DNA from: Proteiniclasticum ruminis DSM 24773
GTDB lineage: Bacteria > Bacillota > Clostridia > Clostridiales > Clostridiaceae
DNA length: 64,000 nt
Direction of reading: 5' to 3'
NCBI RefSeq assembly: GCF_000701905.1
Contig: NZ_JNKC01000001.1
Coordinates: forward strand, 372,001 to 436,000
A program made the position numbers and the translations under genes. A model generated the notes under the pieces. That model made no database searches. It saw only the letters and a list, made by a program, of their open reading frames with translations, and was not told the origin of the DNA. Positions 45,559 through 54,328 of the stretch are shown here, one piece after another (position 1 is the first letter of the stretch; every line of letters begins with the position of its first letter).

Positions 45559-47022
45559 CTATTCCTCCTCGAGGCTCTTGAGATAATCCAGAAGATCGGA
45601 TTTCTGCACCCGGTTCACACCACTGTGCTCAATGTCAAAACCTGGATCTATCTTCTCGCCATACTCTCGTTCCATAATCTCAATGACCCTTGGTTTACAG
45701 AACTCCCCTTGGCACCAACCCATGCCAGCTCTAGTTCTTCTTTTTACTCCATCTACTGTTTTGATTCGGATTCCACGATGGAGCGCATCCACAATCTCAT
45801 CTTCTCTCACCTGTTCACATCTGCAGACAATCCGGTCCTTTGATCCCAATGGAAGTTCAATGAACTGTTTAATATCCTTTAAAGGCTGCAGAGGTTTTTT
45901 GGTCACAATGGGTTTTCTATAAGGGTCAAATTCATTATTGTCTTCCCATTCTAATCCTGCATCCTTAAGAATTCCTATAACCATTTCTGCAATGGCTGGT
46001 GATGAGGTCAGCCCTGGAGACTGAATACCAGCCACATTGATGAACCCCTTCACCTCAGTTTCTTCAATGATGAAATCATCCGTTGAGCTTCTTGCACGGA
46101 TTCCAGTGAAGCTTCTGATGAACTGCTTGGAGTTGATCTTGCCATACAGCGCTTTAGTCTGCTGGTAGATTTTAGCCACCCTTTCAATATGAGTTGATGT
46201 ATCATCTTTTCCACCTTCATCCGATGCATCAGGACCAATGAGCAGGTTTCCGTAATAGGTTGATGCTACTAGAACACCTTTTCCATACTTTGTGGGGAGC
46301 TGGAATATCACTGTGTTGATAGGATCTCCTGTCCCTCTGGTGAACAGAATATACTCTCCAGATCTTGGCAAAATCTCGAAATTGTTCACACCAACCATTT
46401 TAGAGATTTCATCCGCATATACACCTGCTGCGTTTACCACAAATTTGCCTTGGAACTCTTCTTTATCTGTGGAAACTCTGAACACGTCTCCGTCTTTTTC
46501 AATACCCGTCACTTGATGCTCAAGTTTAAGCGTTACTCCATTTCTTATGGCATTCTCAGCCATGGAGATGGCCATTTCATAAGGGGAGCAGATTCCTGCA
46601 CCTTTACAGTAAAGCGCCCATTTCACATCATGGGTCAGTTCTGGTTCCAGTTCTCTGATCCGATCCGGTCCAATGATTTCCAGATCGTCCAGCCCGTTTT
46701 TGATGCCATTTGCCATGAGTTTCTCCAGTGGCTCTTTATCATCTTCCATGGAAATAACGAGAGATCCTGTTTCTCTAAAGCCAAAGTTCAGTTCTTCATC
46801 GAGTTTTTTAAACTGGACTCTCCCTTTATAGCATAATCTGCCTTTCAATGCTTCATGCTTTTCTGCAAAGCCTCCATGAACGATGGCACTGTTTGCCTTT
46901 GTTGCACCCATGGACACATCGATACCTTTTTCAAGAATCAGAACCTTAGCATTCGATTTCGACAGTTCTCGTGCGATTGTGGTACCTACGATACCAGCAC
47001 CAATAATAATCACGTCATACAT
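45559..47022 (-). CDS. GlpA-type FAD-dependent dehydrogenase with BFD [2Fe-2S] domain, second copy
   Basis: The 487-residue protein has an N-terminal FAD loop IIIGAGIVGTTIARELS, a DAO fold, and a C-terminal BFD-like iron-sulfur domain (VCRCEQVREDEI, then GWCQGEFCKP). It is a paralogue of the glpA-like gene at 48778-50217. It may oxidise glycerol 3-phosphate or another 2-hydroxy acid. The hairpin after DUF1667 separates it from the glycerol operon, so it is probably controlled on its own, together with DUF3867. The binding site GGAAGGTAGGG lies somewhat far from the ATG. Confidence 0.82.
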   Translation of the reverse strand: MYDVIIIGAGIVGTTIARELSKSNAKVLILEKGIDVSMGATKANSAIVHGGFAEKHEALKGRLCYKGRVQFKKLDEELNFGFRETGSLVISMEDDKEPLEKLMANGIKNGLDDLEIIGPDRIRELEPELTHDVKWALYCKGAGICSPYEMAISMAENAIRNGVTLKLEHQVTGIEKDGDVFRVSTDKEEFQGKFVVNAAGVYADEISKMVGVNNFEILPRSGEYILFTRGTGDPINTVIFQLPTKYGKGVLVASTYYGNLLIGPDASDEGGKDDTSTHIERVAKIYQQTKALYGKINSKQFIRSFTGIRARSSTDDFIIEETEVKGFINVAGIQSPGLTSSPAIAEMVIGILKDAGLEWEDNNEFDPYRKPIVTKKPLQPLKDIKQFIELPLGSKDRIVCRCEQVREDEIVDALHRGIRIKTVDGVKRRTRAGMGWCQGEFCKPRVIEIMEREYGEKIDPGFDIEHSGVNRVQKSDLLDYLKSLEEE

Positions 47023-47114
47023 GACTCATCCCTACCTTCCTTCTCACATAACATGTAAACATTTACTTATTATATTGATTATAACAAAAATATCAGCAAT
47101 CTGATATTTTTTGT

Positions 47115-47143
47115 ACAAAAAATGTGGGCCTAAGCCCACATTT
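47115..47143 (-). terminator. Terminator after DUF1667
   Basis: The stem AAATGTGGGC / GCCCACATTT is followed by TTTTTTGTAC on the minus strand. A second hairpin (AAAATATCAG / CTGATATTTT) lies next to it at about 47087-47110. Confidence 0.82.
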
Positions 47144-47145
47144 CC

Positions 47146-47496
47146 TTACATATCTCTTGTCGCAACAATATTAGCACCAGTACCAAGAATATTCTCGATG
47201 ATTACTGTGCCTACTTTGATTGGAGAAGTCACTTCAATTGTAGCTAATGCTTTCATGACTTCGAAATTCAATCCCTTTGGTATATCCATTGAAGTTTTGA
47301 CTGGAAGTCTTTTGTGAATTCCACCGTTAATTTTTACTGTAGATGTGATTACTCTTGTGGGATTTGTCAGCTCTTTCTGAGCATATGGAATCCCGCGGTT
47401 GCAACCATTTCCCATGACGATGATTTCACCATCTGGTTTCTGGTCCACACTCAGTCTGCATCCTTTAGGACATACAATACAAATCATTTCTCTCAT
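47146..47496 (-). CDS. DUF1667 Cys-rich protein of the glycerol-3-phosphate oxidation complex
   Basis: The 116-residue protein has ICIVCPKGCRL and GNGCNRG near its start, four cysteines likely to bind a metal or Fe-S centre. DUF1667 proteins regularly follow the GlpA/GlpB-like pair in clostridia and may be the third subunit. The gap to the preceding gene is one base. Confidence 0.85.
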   Translation of the reverse strand: MREMICIVCPKGCRLSVDQKPDGEIIVMGNGCNRGIPYAQKELTNPTRVITSTVKINGGIHKRLPVKTSMDIPKGLNFEVMKALATIEVTSPIKVGTVIIENILGTGANIVATRDM

Positions 47497-47497
47497 C

Positions 47498-48775
47498 TTA
47501 CATCACCTCTTCCAAAGCTATGGTAAGAAGTCCATTTGCTTTTTCGATTTCTTCTCTCTTCAGCTTGATCTTTTCCATTTCTCCAGGTGCAACCACAGGT
47601 CTTCTCAGCTTTTTGATCAGCTCGCCTTCCTGATTGCGCACTGTGATGTTCACATTTTTGAACACATTGGATACTCTGAACATGATTTCCTGACCATCCA
47701 GAATGTTCTCCAGTCTGATTTTCTGAGGAACAGTATAGTTCACTCTCTGGCCATTTTTGATTTCAGTCACTGCCTGTCCTTCCAGAAGCTCATTCTTGAT
47801 GAATCTTGAAGCACTTAGTCCAGCTTTTTTACCTTCTTCACTAACAAAATCCACCAGGTCATGAACGTGAACAACATTACCACATGCAAAAATACCCTTC
47901 ACGTTGGTTTCCATCGCTTCATTCACAATAGGTCCTGATGTTCTAGGATCTAATGCGATACCCGCATTCTTTGTGATTTCATTTTCTGGAATCAGGCCAA
48001 CAGACAGAAGAAGTGTATCACATTCTATGGTCTGCTCGGTGCCAGGGATCGGATTTCTGTTTTCATCCACTTTCTGAATCACAACGGCTTCCAGTCTGTG
48101 TTTGCCCACTATATCAGTAATGGTATGTGCAAGAAGCAGTGGAATATTATAGTCATCCAGACACTGTACTATGTTTCTGTTCAGTCCGTTGGAGTAAGGC
48201 ATAAGTTCCACACATGCTTCTACTTTAGCCCCTTCCAAAGTCATTCTTCTTGCCATGATCAGACCAATGTCACCAGATCCTAAGATCACGACTTTCTTTC
48301 CTACCATGTATCCTTCCATATTGACATATCTCTGTGCAGTACCCGCAGTGAAGACTCCGGAAGGTCTAGCGCCTGGTATCTGGATTGCACCTCTTGTTCT
48401 TTCACGGCAGCCCATGGAAAGGATGATTGCTCTGGTCTCCAGACTGAGATATCCCTCTTCCATGTTGATGGCTTCCACTTTTTTGATGTCTCCATCATTA
48501 TCAATGGACAGAACCATGGTGTCCAATTTGGTGGATACTTTTGTTGACTGCAGCATTTCAACGTATCTTTGTGCATACTCTGGTCCTGTAAGCTCTTCTT
48601 TAAAAGAATGCACACCGAACCCGTTATGGATACACTGATTGAGAATACCGCCGAGTTCCTTGTCTCTCTCCAGAATCAGAATATTTTCGATTCCATTGTT
48701 GTACGCTTCATATGCAGCGGAAAGTCCTGCAGGACCTCCACCAATTACGATTAAATCATATATCATCTCATTCAC
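47498..48775 (-). CDS. NAD(P)/FAD-dependent oxidoreductase of the glycerol-3-phosphate operon
   Basis: The 425-residue flavoprotein has the FAD loop LIVIGGGPAGLSAAYEAY, a second Rossmann loop KKVVILGSGDIGLIMARRM and CDTLLLSVGLIPENEI, typical of pyridine-nucleotide disulfide reductase folds. No CxxC redox pair is visible. It sits between the GlpA-like subunit and DUF1667, so it probably passes electrons from glycerol 3-phosphate oxidation to a nicotinamide or iron-sulfur acceptor. It begins two bases after the GlpA-like stop. Confidence 0.86.
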   Translation of the reverse strand: MNEMIYDLIVIGGGPAGLSAAYEAYNNGIENILILERDKELGGILNQCIHNGFGVHSFKEELTGPEYAQRYVEMLQSTKVSTKLDTMVLSIDNDGDIKKVEAINMEEGYLSLETRAIILSMGCRERTRGAIQIPGARPSGVFTAGTAQRYVNMEGYMVGKKVVILGSGDIGLIMARRMTLEGAKVEACVELMPYSNGLNRNIVQCLDDYNIPLLLAHTITDIVGKHRLEAVVIQKVDENRNPIPGTEQTIECDTLLLSVGLIPENEITKNAGIALDPRTSGPIVNEAMETNVKGIFACGNVVHVHDLVDFVSEEGKKAGLSASRFIKNELLEGQAVTEIKNGQRVNYTVPQKIRLENILDGQEIMFRVSNVFKNVNITVRNQEGELIKKLRRPVVAPGEMEKIKLKREEIEKANGLLTIALEEVM

Positions 48776-48777
48776 CC

Positions 48778-50217
48778 CTACTTCTTTGTTTCGCCGATCA
48801 GAATATAGGATCCATTTGTATCCTGCATCACTTCTTCCAGAGGAACATTTTTCTCTCTGGCAATGATTTCAAGAACTCTTGGTCCGCAGAATCCACCTTG
48901 GCATCTACCCATACCAGGTCGGACTCTTCTCTTCACACCATCCAGGGAAAGTGCTCCCACAGGTCTCTTGATGGCTTCCACAATTTCTCCTTCAGTGATG
49001 TTTTCACAGCGGCAGATGATTCTTCCAAATCTTGGATCCTCTTTGATCTTTGCTGATTTTTCTTCAGGAGAAAGGCTCATGAAATGGGTCTGTCTTCTTG
49101 TTGGATTAAAGTTCTCATTTTTCGTTAAAGTCAGTCCAGCTTTTTCAAGCAGATCTCTTGCATCTTCTGCAATGGCTGGAGCAGAAGTAAGCCCTGGAGA
49201 TTTGATACCCGCAAGATTGATGAGACCTTTCACAGACTTGGACTCTTCAATGATAAAGTCAGAACGGTCAGATTGTGCTCTTAAGCCTGCAAAGTTTCGA
49301 ATACTTTCCCTATAATTGATTCCCTTGATCGATTTTGCAGCAGCATCTCTGATAAATTCCATTCTTTCCTTGGTAGTGGTTGTATCATCTCTTTCCACGT
49401 TGTCTTCAGCATCTGGTCCGACAATCAGGTTGCCATGAACAGAAGGGGTCACTAGAACACCTTTTCCAAGTGCTGATGGACACTGGAAAATAACATGGTT
49501 GGCAAGAGGACCCTGGCTCTTGTCCAGAACAAAATACTGCCCCTTACGTGGCTTGATCTTAAATTCTCTTTCACCAACCATACCCAGAATAACGTCGCTG
49601 TAGATACCAGCTGCATTGACGATATACTTGGTCTTGATTGGTTCCAGTTCTGGATTCCCTGTGAAAATCGTGAACATTCCATCTTCTTTCTTGATATCCA
49701 CAACTTCAGTATTGAGATAAAGCTTTACACCATTAACTACCGCATTTTCTGTCAGTGCGATACAGAATTCCCATGGTCCTACGATACCTGCACTAGGAGA
49801 ATGCAGAGCCCCTACCGCTTCATCTCCAATGTTTGGCTCCATCTTCAGGAGTTCTTCCCGGTGAATGATTCTTTGATCAGGAACACCATTCTTGTTTCCT
49901 CTCTCAAATAGCTCTTCGATGGTCTCCATCTCTTCCGGTGAGAAAGCCACCACCAATGATCCAATCTTCTTGTATGGAACATCCAGTTCCTTTGCATAAA
50001 CTTCAGTGAGATGACATCCACGCACATTCAGTCTCGCCATGGCTGTTCCATTCTCAGGATCATAACCGGCATGCACAATCGCACTGTTCGCTTTGGTAGC
50101 CCCTTCAGAAACATCATTTTCTTTTTCAATCAAACACACATTGAGGTTATACCTGGATAACTCTCTCGCAACAGATGCGCCAACAATACCCGCACCAATA
50201 ATTGCTACATCAAACAT
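48778..50217 (-). CDS. GlpA-type glycerol-3-phosphate dehydrogenase, FAD subunit with BFD domain
   Basis: The 479-residue protein has FAD loop AIIGAGIVGASVARELS and the C-terminal BFD iron-sulfur domain (IICRCENITEGEIVEAIKRP, GRCQGGFCGPRVLEI). The adjacent GlpP regulator and the terminator in the leader point to glycerol 3-phosphate as substrate. The start at 50217 follows TTAGGAGGG. The longer open frame upstream is rejected because it runs through the leader hairpin. Neither glycerol kinase nor a glycerol facilitator is adjacent. Confidence 0.9.
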   Translation of the reverse strand: MFDVAIIGAGIVGASVARELSRYNLNVCLIEKENDVSEGATKANSAIVHAGYDPENGTAMARLNVRGCHLTEVYAKELDVPYKKIGSLVVAFSPEEMETIEELFERGNKNGVPDQRIIHREELLKMEPNIGDEAVGALHSPSAGIVGPWEFCIALTENAVVNGVKLYLNTEVVDIKKEDGMFTIFTGNPELEPIKTKYIVNAAGIYSDVILGMVGEREFKIKPRKGQYFVLDKSQGPLANHVIFQCPSALGKGVLVTPSVHGNLIVGPDAEDNVERDDTTTTKERMEFIRDAAAKSIKGINYRESIRNFAGLRAQSDRSDFIIEESKSVKGLINLAGIKSPGLTSAPAIAEDARDLLEKAGLTLTKNENFNPTRRQTHFMSLSPEEKSAKIKEDPRFGRIICRCENITEGEIVEAIKRPVGALSLDGVKRRVRPGMGRCQGGFCGPRVLEIIAREKNVPLEEVMQDTNGSYILIGETKK

Positions 50218-50234
50218 ATTTTTCCCTCCTAACA

Positions 50235-50288
50235 CAAAAAAGAGCAACACAACAGAGCCTGTCAAAACAGGCACCTTTTGCTTACTCT
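50235..50288 (-). terminator. Leader terminator, likely GlpP antitermination target
   Basis: On the minus strand AGCAA...GCCTGT-TTTG-ACAGGC...TTGCT forms a two-part hairpin followed by CTTTTTT. It lies between the operon promoter and the GlpA-like start. Bacillus GlpP bound to glycerol 3-phosphate prevents termination at a similar leader. Confidence 0.78.
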
Positions 50289-50319
50289 TACACTCTTAGC
50301 ACAATATGAACTTAAGTTA

Positions 50320-50348
50320 ATTTTAACACGTTACCTAAACGTTGTAAA
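50320..50348 (-). promoter_or_regulatory. Promoter of the glycerol-3-phosphate operon
   Basis: Minus-strand TTTACA, 17-base spacer, TAAAAT, just after the glpP stop, giving a leader of about 95 bases with the terminator inside. Confidence 0.65.
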
Positions 50349-50357
50349 CCTTGACAT

Positions 50358-50924
50358 TTACAATGTCCAGATCGTCGTGTCTGTGGAAGATATGGCAGTG
50401 GCTCCCGCAGAAAGCGCTGAGATCACATCTTCCTTGTCGGAGATAAGTCCCCCTGCAATGAGAGGAACGCTGGAAATGTTGGAAAGCATGGTGATAATTT
50501 TGTACATCCCACCAGGAAGAACTTCATAAGTATCCGCATGTCCTGCTTCAATGTACTTAATGACATTCTTCAATGAAAGGGAATCGATGAGGAAGAATCT
50601 CTGGACTGTAATTAGACCCAGATCTTTTGCCGCACTGATGATGTTGGCCTTGGTGCTGATGATTCCATCTGCCAAAGTATTGTACTTGATAAACTTTGCT
50701 GCAATTTCTTTGCTGCCAAGCCCCTCGATGAGGTCAACATGTACAATGGCGATTTTGTTCTTCGCTTTGATTTTCTTTACAATCATGGAAATATCTGTAA
50801 TATTTCCAAAGAGCACAAAGACTACTTTATTCTCTGTCTCTAAAGCCATTTCCAAACCGTTATAATCCTTCACAGCGGTAACCACAGGGAAATCTTCCAA
50901 GGCGGTATAAAATTCTTCTTTCAT
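50358..50924 (-). CDS. glpP: Glycerol-3-phosphate-responsive antiterminator
   Basis: The 188-residue protein has the GlpP barrel signature: VVFVLFGNITDISMIVKKIK, HVDLIEGLGSKE, DGIISTKANII, HADTYEVLPGGMY and VPLIAGGLISDKEDV. It binds glycerol 3-phosphate and lets RNA polymerase pass leader terminators. Start at ATG behind AAAAGGAGG. The operon it should control lies directly downstream with a terminator in its leader. Confidence 0.95.
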   Translation of the reverse strand: MKEEFYTALEDFPVVTAVKDYNGLEMALETENKVVFVLFGNITDISMIVKKIKAKNKIAIVHVDLIEGLGSKEIAAKFIKYNTLADGIISTKANIISAAKDLGLITVQRFFLIDSLSLKNVIKYIEAGHADTYEVLPGGMYKIITMLSNISSVPLIAGGLISDKEDVISALSAGATAISSTDTTIWTL

Positions 50925-50954
50925 ACCCTACCTCCTTTTTTATGGTCACATTTC

Positions 50955-50982
50955 ATTATACATATTCTATTTCACTTGTAAA
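50955..50982 (-). promoter_or_regulatory. glpP promoter
   Basis: Minus-strand TTTACA, 16-base spacer, perfect TATAAT, about 30 bases before the glpP start. Confidence 0.7.
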
Positions 50983-51089
50983 CCAATGCAATGTTAAAAT
51001 TTTCTTGGTTTCTCATCAAAGTCACTAGAAAAGCCTATTGGAGTTCATGAAAGAAGATAAAATTCACCCGTAAACGCCAATGATTTATT

Positions 51090-52259
51090 TCATATGGTAT
51101 ACAGAAGCACTTCTTTTCCCATCTCCAGCAGAACCTTTTTTAGTTCATGGACAATCTCAACTTTCTTCTGATAGTTGAACACAAAGCCTTCTGACTGATG
51201 CGCCGGATTCACGGCCGTTCCCAACCAAATCACCACTTCGCTGGCTTCATTGAGAATCAGCTTGGAGAGTTCGGATGCTCCATGCTCTTCAAAAAGCTCT
51301 TGCAAGATTTCTGTGCTTTTTTCCCCATCTCTATACCCTTTCAGTAAATCAACCACTCTGCTCATGGTCAGAATCCCTTCAGTTATGAGATCCGCTCCTT
51401 TCATCACTGCAGTGGGCGGAAGATCCTTCCTTAAGTGGTCGAGTTTTACTTTAAGTTCATTCCCTGTTTTATCCGCAATGATTTTCGCCGTTGTGCCACC
51501 TGAAATAACTTTGATTCCTCTCGCTTCCACAAAAGCCTCCGCAAGAAACTTATCGTCATTGGGATTCTTAGGCGGGCCTGTAAAAAGATGAAGCGTCTTC
51601 TTTTCTTTGTAAGAAAGCTCTACTACGCTGGCATCATCTCCTGGCATCCGGTCATACAATATATTGGTGTAGCTCATGATCTCATGACAAAGGGAGGTAG
51701 TGCCCGAGTTCCGTATGGTATCTTCTGCAAAGGCAGACACGTCTTTCCATTGCCAGCCAAAATTCAAAAGTTTTCCAACCCCGGCATGTATGACGCCATC
51801 GGATACCAGAATCAGCTGATCTCCGATCTTCATCTTCAAAGTGGATTCATATACAATTTTACCATGTATCTCTCTTCTGTTCTTTGGCACTTCACACAGT
51901 ACGCCCTTATCCAAGTAAAAATAGGACGGGTTGTCAAACTCAAAAATGTTCACTGTACCGTCCTTTGCCGCTTTCACAATGGTGAAAGTTGAATAGGAGA
52001 GTTTACGTACAGAGCATACGGGCAATGTCTTCATGATGGTTTCAATGGTATCCTCCAAGGTAGCCTTTTCCTTCAGCATCGTTACGGCGATCTTTGAGGT
52101 GAGTGTTGCAAGAATATTGGCTTTCACACCGCTTCCAAGACCATCAGAAAGCACAAGGATTCTCCCATCCTTTGTATCAGCGATTTCAATCTGGTCGCCA
52201 CATAACTCTTCTCCATCTTTATTCACTGATAATGCAACTGTATCAATAAAATACTCCAT
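51090..52259 (-). CDS. SpoIIE-type PP2C serine phosphatase linked to a hydrogenase-like sensor
   Basis: The first 220 or so residues of this 389-residue protein are a SpoIIE/PP2C phosphatase (LVLSDGLGSGVKAN, LVSDGVIHAG, MPGDDASVVEL). The metal Asp residues are present. A second domain of about 165 residues (from KKTLHLFTGPPKNPNDD, with SGGTTAKIIAD) is not one I recognise. No sporulation genes are nearby. The ATG is one base after the stop of the hydrogenase-like gene, so the products probably act together. The phosphatase would turn the redox signal into dephosphorylation of a target not encoded here. Confidence 0.87.
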   Translation of the reverse strand: MEYFIDTVALSVNKDGEELCGDQIEIADTKDGRILVLSDGLGSGVKANILATLTSKIAVTMLKEKATLEDTIETIMKTLPVCSVRKLSYSTFTIVKAAKDGTVNIFEFDNPSYFYLDKGVLCEVPKNRREIHGKIVYESTLKMKIGDQLILVSDGVIHAGVGKLLNFGWQWKDVSAFAEDTIRNSGTTSLCHEIMSYTNILYDRMPGDDASVVELSYKEKKTLHLFTGPPKNPNDDKFLAEAFVEARGIKVISGGTTAKIIADKTGNELKVKLDHLRKDLPPTAVMKGADLITEGILTMSRVVDLLKGYRDGEKSTEILQELFEEHGASELSKLILNEASEVVIWLGTAVNPAHQSEGFVFNYQKKVEIVHELKKVLLEMGKEVLLYTI

Positions 52260-52260
52260 C

Positions 52261-53961
52261 TCACCTGTCCTCCATCACAAGTTCTTTGAGACGGTTGAGA
52301 GCGATTTTCGTCTCTGCCGTGGTTTCCCCCAGAAGGCTGGCAATCTCATGAGCTACTCTCATCTGTTTCTCAATCACTTTTCCTGTAATCTCCACAGTCT
52401 GCTCTTTCATAAGATTCAGCTCTTTTCTACGTCTCTCTTCCTCTGTAATATCTGACATAATGATGAGCAGCTGATTGTCTTTCGGAAGATGAATCACACT
52501 TTGCATCACCACAAGATTATGCTCCCGATAACTGATTCGTTTATTTAGAGCATGCTTTCCGGTATCCATAACTTTTCGGATTCCTTCATCCGGAAGAAGT
52601 ACAGAAATAGGCATATAACGTAAATGCTCTGATTTTTCCTCGAATGTCTTTTCTGCGGACGGATTCATCTGACAGATGCATAAATCCTCATCCAGAATAA
52701 AAATGATATTGGGTGAGTTGTAAAATATGATATCATTCATGTGCTCTGCTCTTGTACGCATGAATGGCATACACATTTCCACATCAGACATACCTTCAAG
52801 AACCGCTGCAGCTTTCTCTCTGCAGCTGTCATATCCGCAGGCACTGCAGTCCAGCTCGTCTTTTTTCTTTGTCTTTCCCATCCTGGCTAAAGTTCTGATG
52901 ATCTCCTCTTCCGTAAAACTTTTTTTCTGGAACAGATTCTCCTTATAGGAGTAGTGAAGATCACATCCCTCAAACGTTAAAACCTCTGTTTCCTTTTCCC
53001 AGCCTTCCTTTGCGTGTTTTTTTACAAGCTGTTTTCTCTTATATGTACTCCATGTTTTCTTTGGTACGCATGGACCTGAAATGCAGGATTCATGACAGGC
53101 ATTGAGTTCAAGAAAGGACGGGTCAAGAGCACCTTTTTCGATCTCATCAAGCACCTCTCTCACCTGTAGAATCCCTTCCACATGCAGAATATCGTATCCA
53201 TGTTGTATCAGGGTTTCATGAAAGCCTTCTCCTATGGCTCCCTTCACAGGATAGCTTCTCGCATTTGTTGAACCAAAATAATCTGGAGCGGAGTAAGGAA
53301 GATTTTCCACTTGCAGCTGATCCTTATGAAACAGCGACACCATCTCGTCCATAGTCAGAACCGCATCCACATATCCCTCCTGCCCGAACATGAATGGTTC
53401 ACATTTCTTGCTGAGACAAGGGCTGATAAACACAGTAAATGAATCAGGCTCCTTGTTTTTCAGTGCTTTTGCGGTAGCCATCATCGGCGAAACCGACGGC
53501 AGGAGATACTTGGCAACCCCTTTGTAATATCGTCTTATGAGAAGATTCACCGTTGGGCAGCAGCTGGAAATGGCATACTTCGGTTCCATCTCTGAAATAA
53601 ATTCTCTATATTTTTCTGTGACCTGCTGTGCTCCTAGAGATACTTCAGCAACTTGCTGAAATCCAAATCTTCTCAAGCCCTCCACAAAACCGCCTGGATT
53701 TTCAAAGAATCCGGTAAAGGATGGGGCAATGAGTGCCACCATTCTTTTCCCTGCTTTGCGTGCATTCATCACCACATCCAAATCACTTTGAATATCTCTG
53801 GCATTTTGAGGACACGCAAGAAAACATTGCCCGCAAGCAATACATCTCTCCTCATCAATGATGGCCTGGTGATCCTGAAACTTAATGGCTTTCACAGGAC
53901 AGGCCCGAACACACTTATAACAGTTTTTGCAATTGGCTTCTGTAAAATTAATCAGCTGCAT
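52261..53961 (-). CDS. [FeFe]-hydrogenase-like PAS sensor protein (group C type)
   Basis: The 566-residue protein begins with two [4Fe-4S] ferredoxin motifs (CKNCYKCVRACP and CIACGQCFLACP). The H-cluster domain has modified signatures: SSCCPTV (L1), SPCLSKK (L2) and LNACHESCISGPC (L3). Then come a further Cys-rich site (DCSACGYDSC) and a PAS domain (IIFYNSPNIIFILDEDLCICQMN) with a helical tail. The H-cluster cysteines are kept but the catalytic surroundings differ from enzymes that make H2, so it is more likely a sensor. The start at 53961 overlaps the upstream gene by 14 bases. Confidence 0.9.
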   Translation of the reverse strand: MQLINFTEANCKNCYKCVRACPVKAIKFQDHQAIIDEERCIACGQCFLACPQNARDIQSDLDVVMNARKAGKRMVALIAPSFTGFFENPGGFVEGLRRFGFQQVAEVSLGAQQVTEKYREFISEMEPKYAISSCCPTVNLLIRRYYKGVAKYLLPSVSPMMATAKALKNKEPDSFTVFISPCLSKKCEPFMFGQEGYVDAVLTMDEMVSLFHKDQLQVENLPYSAPDYFGSTNARSYPVKGAIGEGFHETLIQHGYDILHVEGILQVREVLDEIEKGALDPSFLELNACHESCISGPCVPKKTWSTYKRKQLVKKHAKEGWEKETEVLTFEGCDLHYSYKENLFQKKSFTEEEIIRTLARMGKTKKKDELDCSACGYDSCREKAAAVLEGMSDVEMCMPFMRTRAEHMNDIIFYNSPNIIFILDEDLCICQMNPSAEKTFEEKSEHLRYMPISVLLPDEGIRKVMDTGKHALNKRISYREHNLVVMQSVIHLPKDNQLLIIMSDITEEERRRKELNLMKEQTVEITGKVIEKQMRVAHEIASLLGETTAETKIALNRLKELVMEDR

Positions 53962-54199
53962 TTTTTCTCTCCCGAAGTTTTTCTTCCAAAAGTTCAACTA
54001 CATTCTCCTCTGAAACTTGAAGAACTCCACCGTCAATTTTTACACTGACACCCTCTGTACAGTGTCCCATACAGAAGCATCCTTTCAGTTCAATCTCATG
54101 GTCTAACTCCTGATCTTTCACAAAAGCTTCTACATTTTTAACCACTTCATAAGAACCACGGACATGACAGGAACTGCCCACACATATCTCAATCTTCAT
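53948..54199 (-). CDS. Thioredoxin-fold [2Fe-2S] ferredoxin (NuoE-like)
   Basis: The 83-residue protein has the NuoE-type ligands C6 and C11 (ICVGSSC) and C43, C47 (CFCMGHC). Its length equals the thioredoxin-like domain alone. It may shuttle electrons to or from the hydrogenase-like sensor encoded next. It is the first gene of a three-gene operon with overlapping or one-base junctions. Confidence 0.9.
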   Translation of the reverse strand: MKIEICVGSSCHVRGSYEVVKNVEAFVKDQELDHEIELKGCFCMGHCTEGVSVKIDGGVLQVSEENVVELLEEKLRERKNAAD

Positions 54200-54243
54200 C
54201 CTTCCTCACCTCTCAGCACCAGGTTTCGTCATCCATAACTCAA

Positions 54244-54272
54244 ATTATAGCATTTGGTTAATTTTTTAACAA
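54244..54272 (-). promoter_or_regulatory. Promoter of the hydrogenase-like sensor operon
   Basis: Minus-strand TTGTTA, 17-base spacer, perfect TATAAT, about 45 bases before the first gene. Confidence 0.72.
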
Positions 54273-54293
54273 CTTTATCTGGGTTGAAATCTC

Positions 54294-54322
54294 TTGACAA
54301 ACCATTATCTAAAAACTATTAT
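54294..54322 (+). promoter_or_regulatory. Plus-strand promoter of a candidate small RNA
   Basis: TTGACA, 17-base spacer, TATTAT, divergent from the sensor operon promoter. A terminator hairpin follows about 56 bases after the predicted start. Confidence 0.65.
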
Positions 54323-54328
54323 TATATT

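Noticed and set aside
51090..52259. SpoIIE as a sign of a sporulation locus
   Set aside because: The protein lacks the membrane region of true SpoIIE and is joined to the hydrogenase-like sensor; no spo genes are near.
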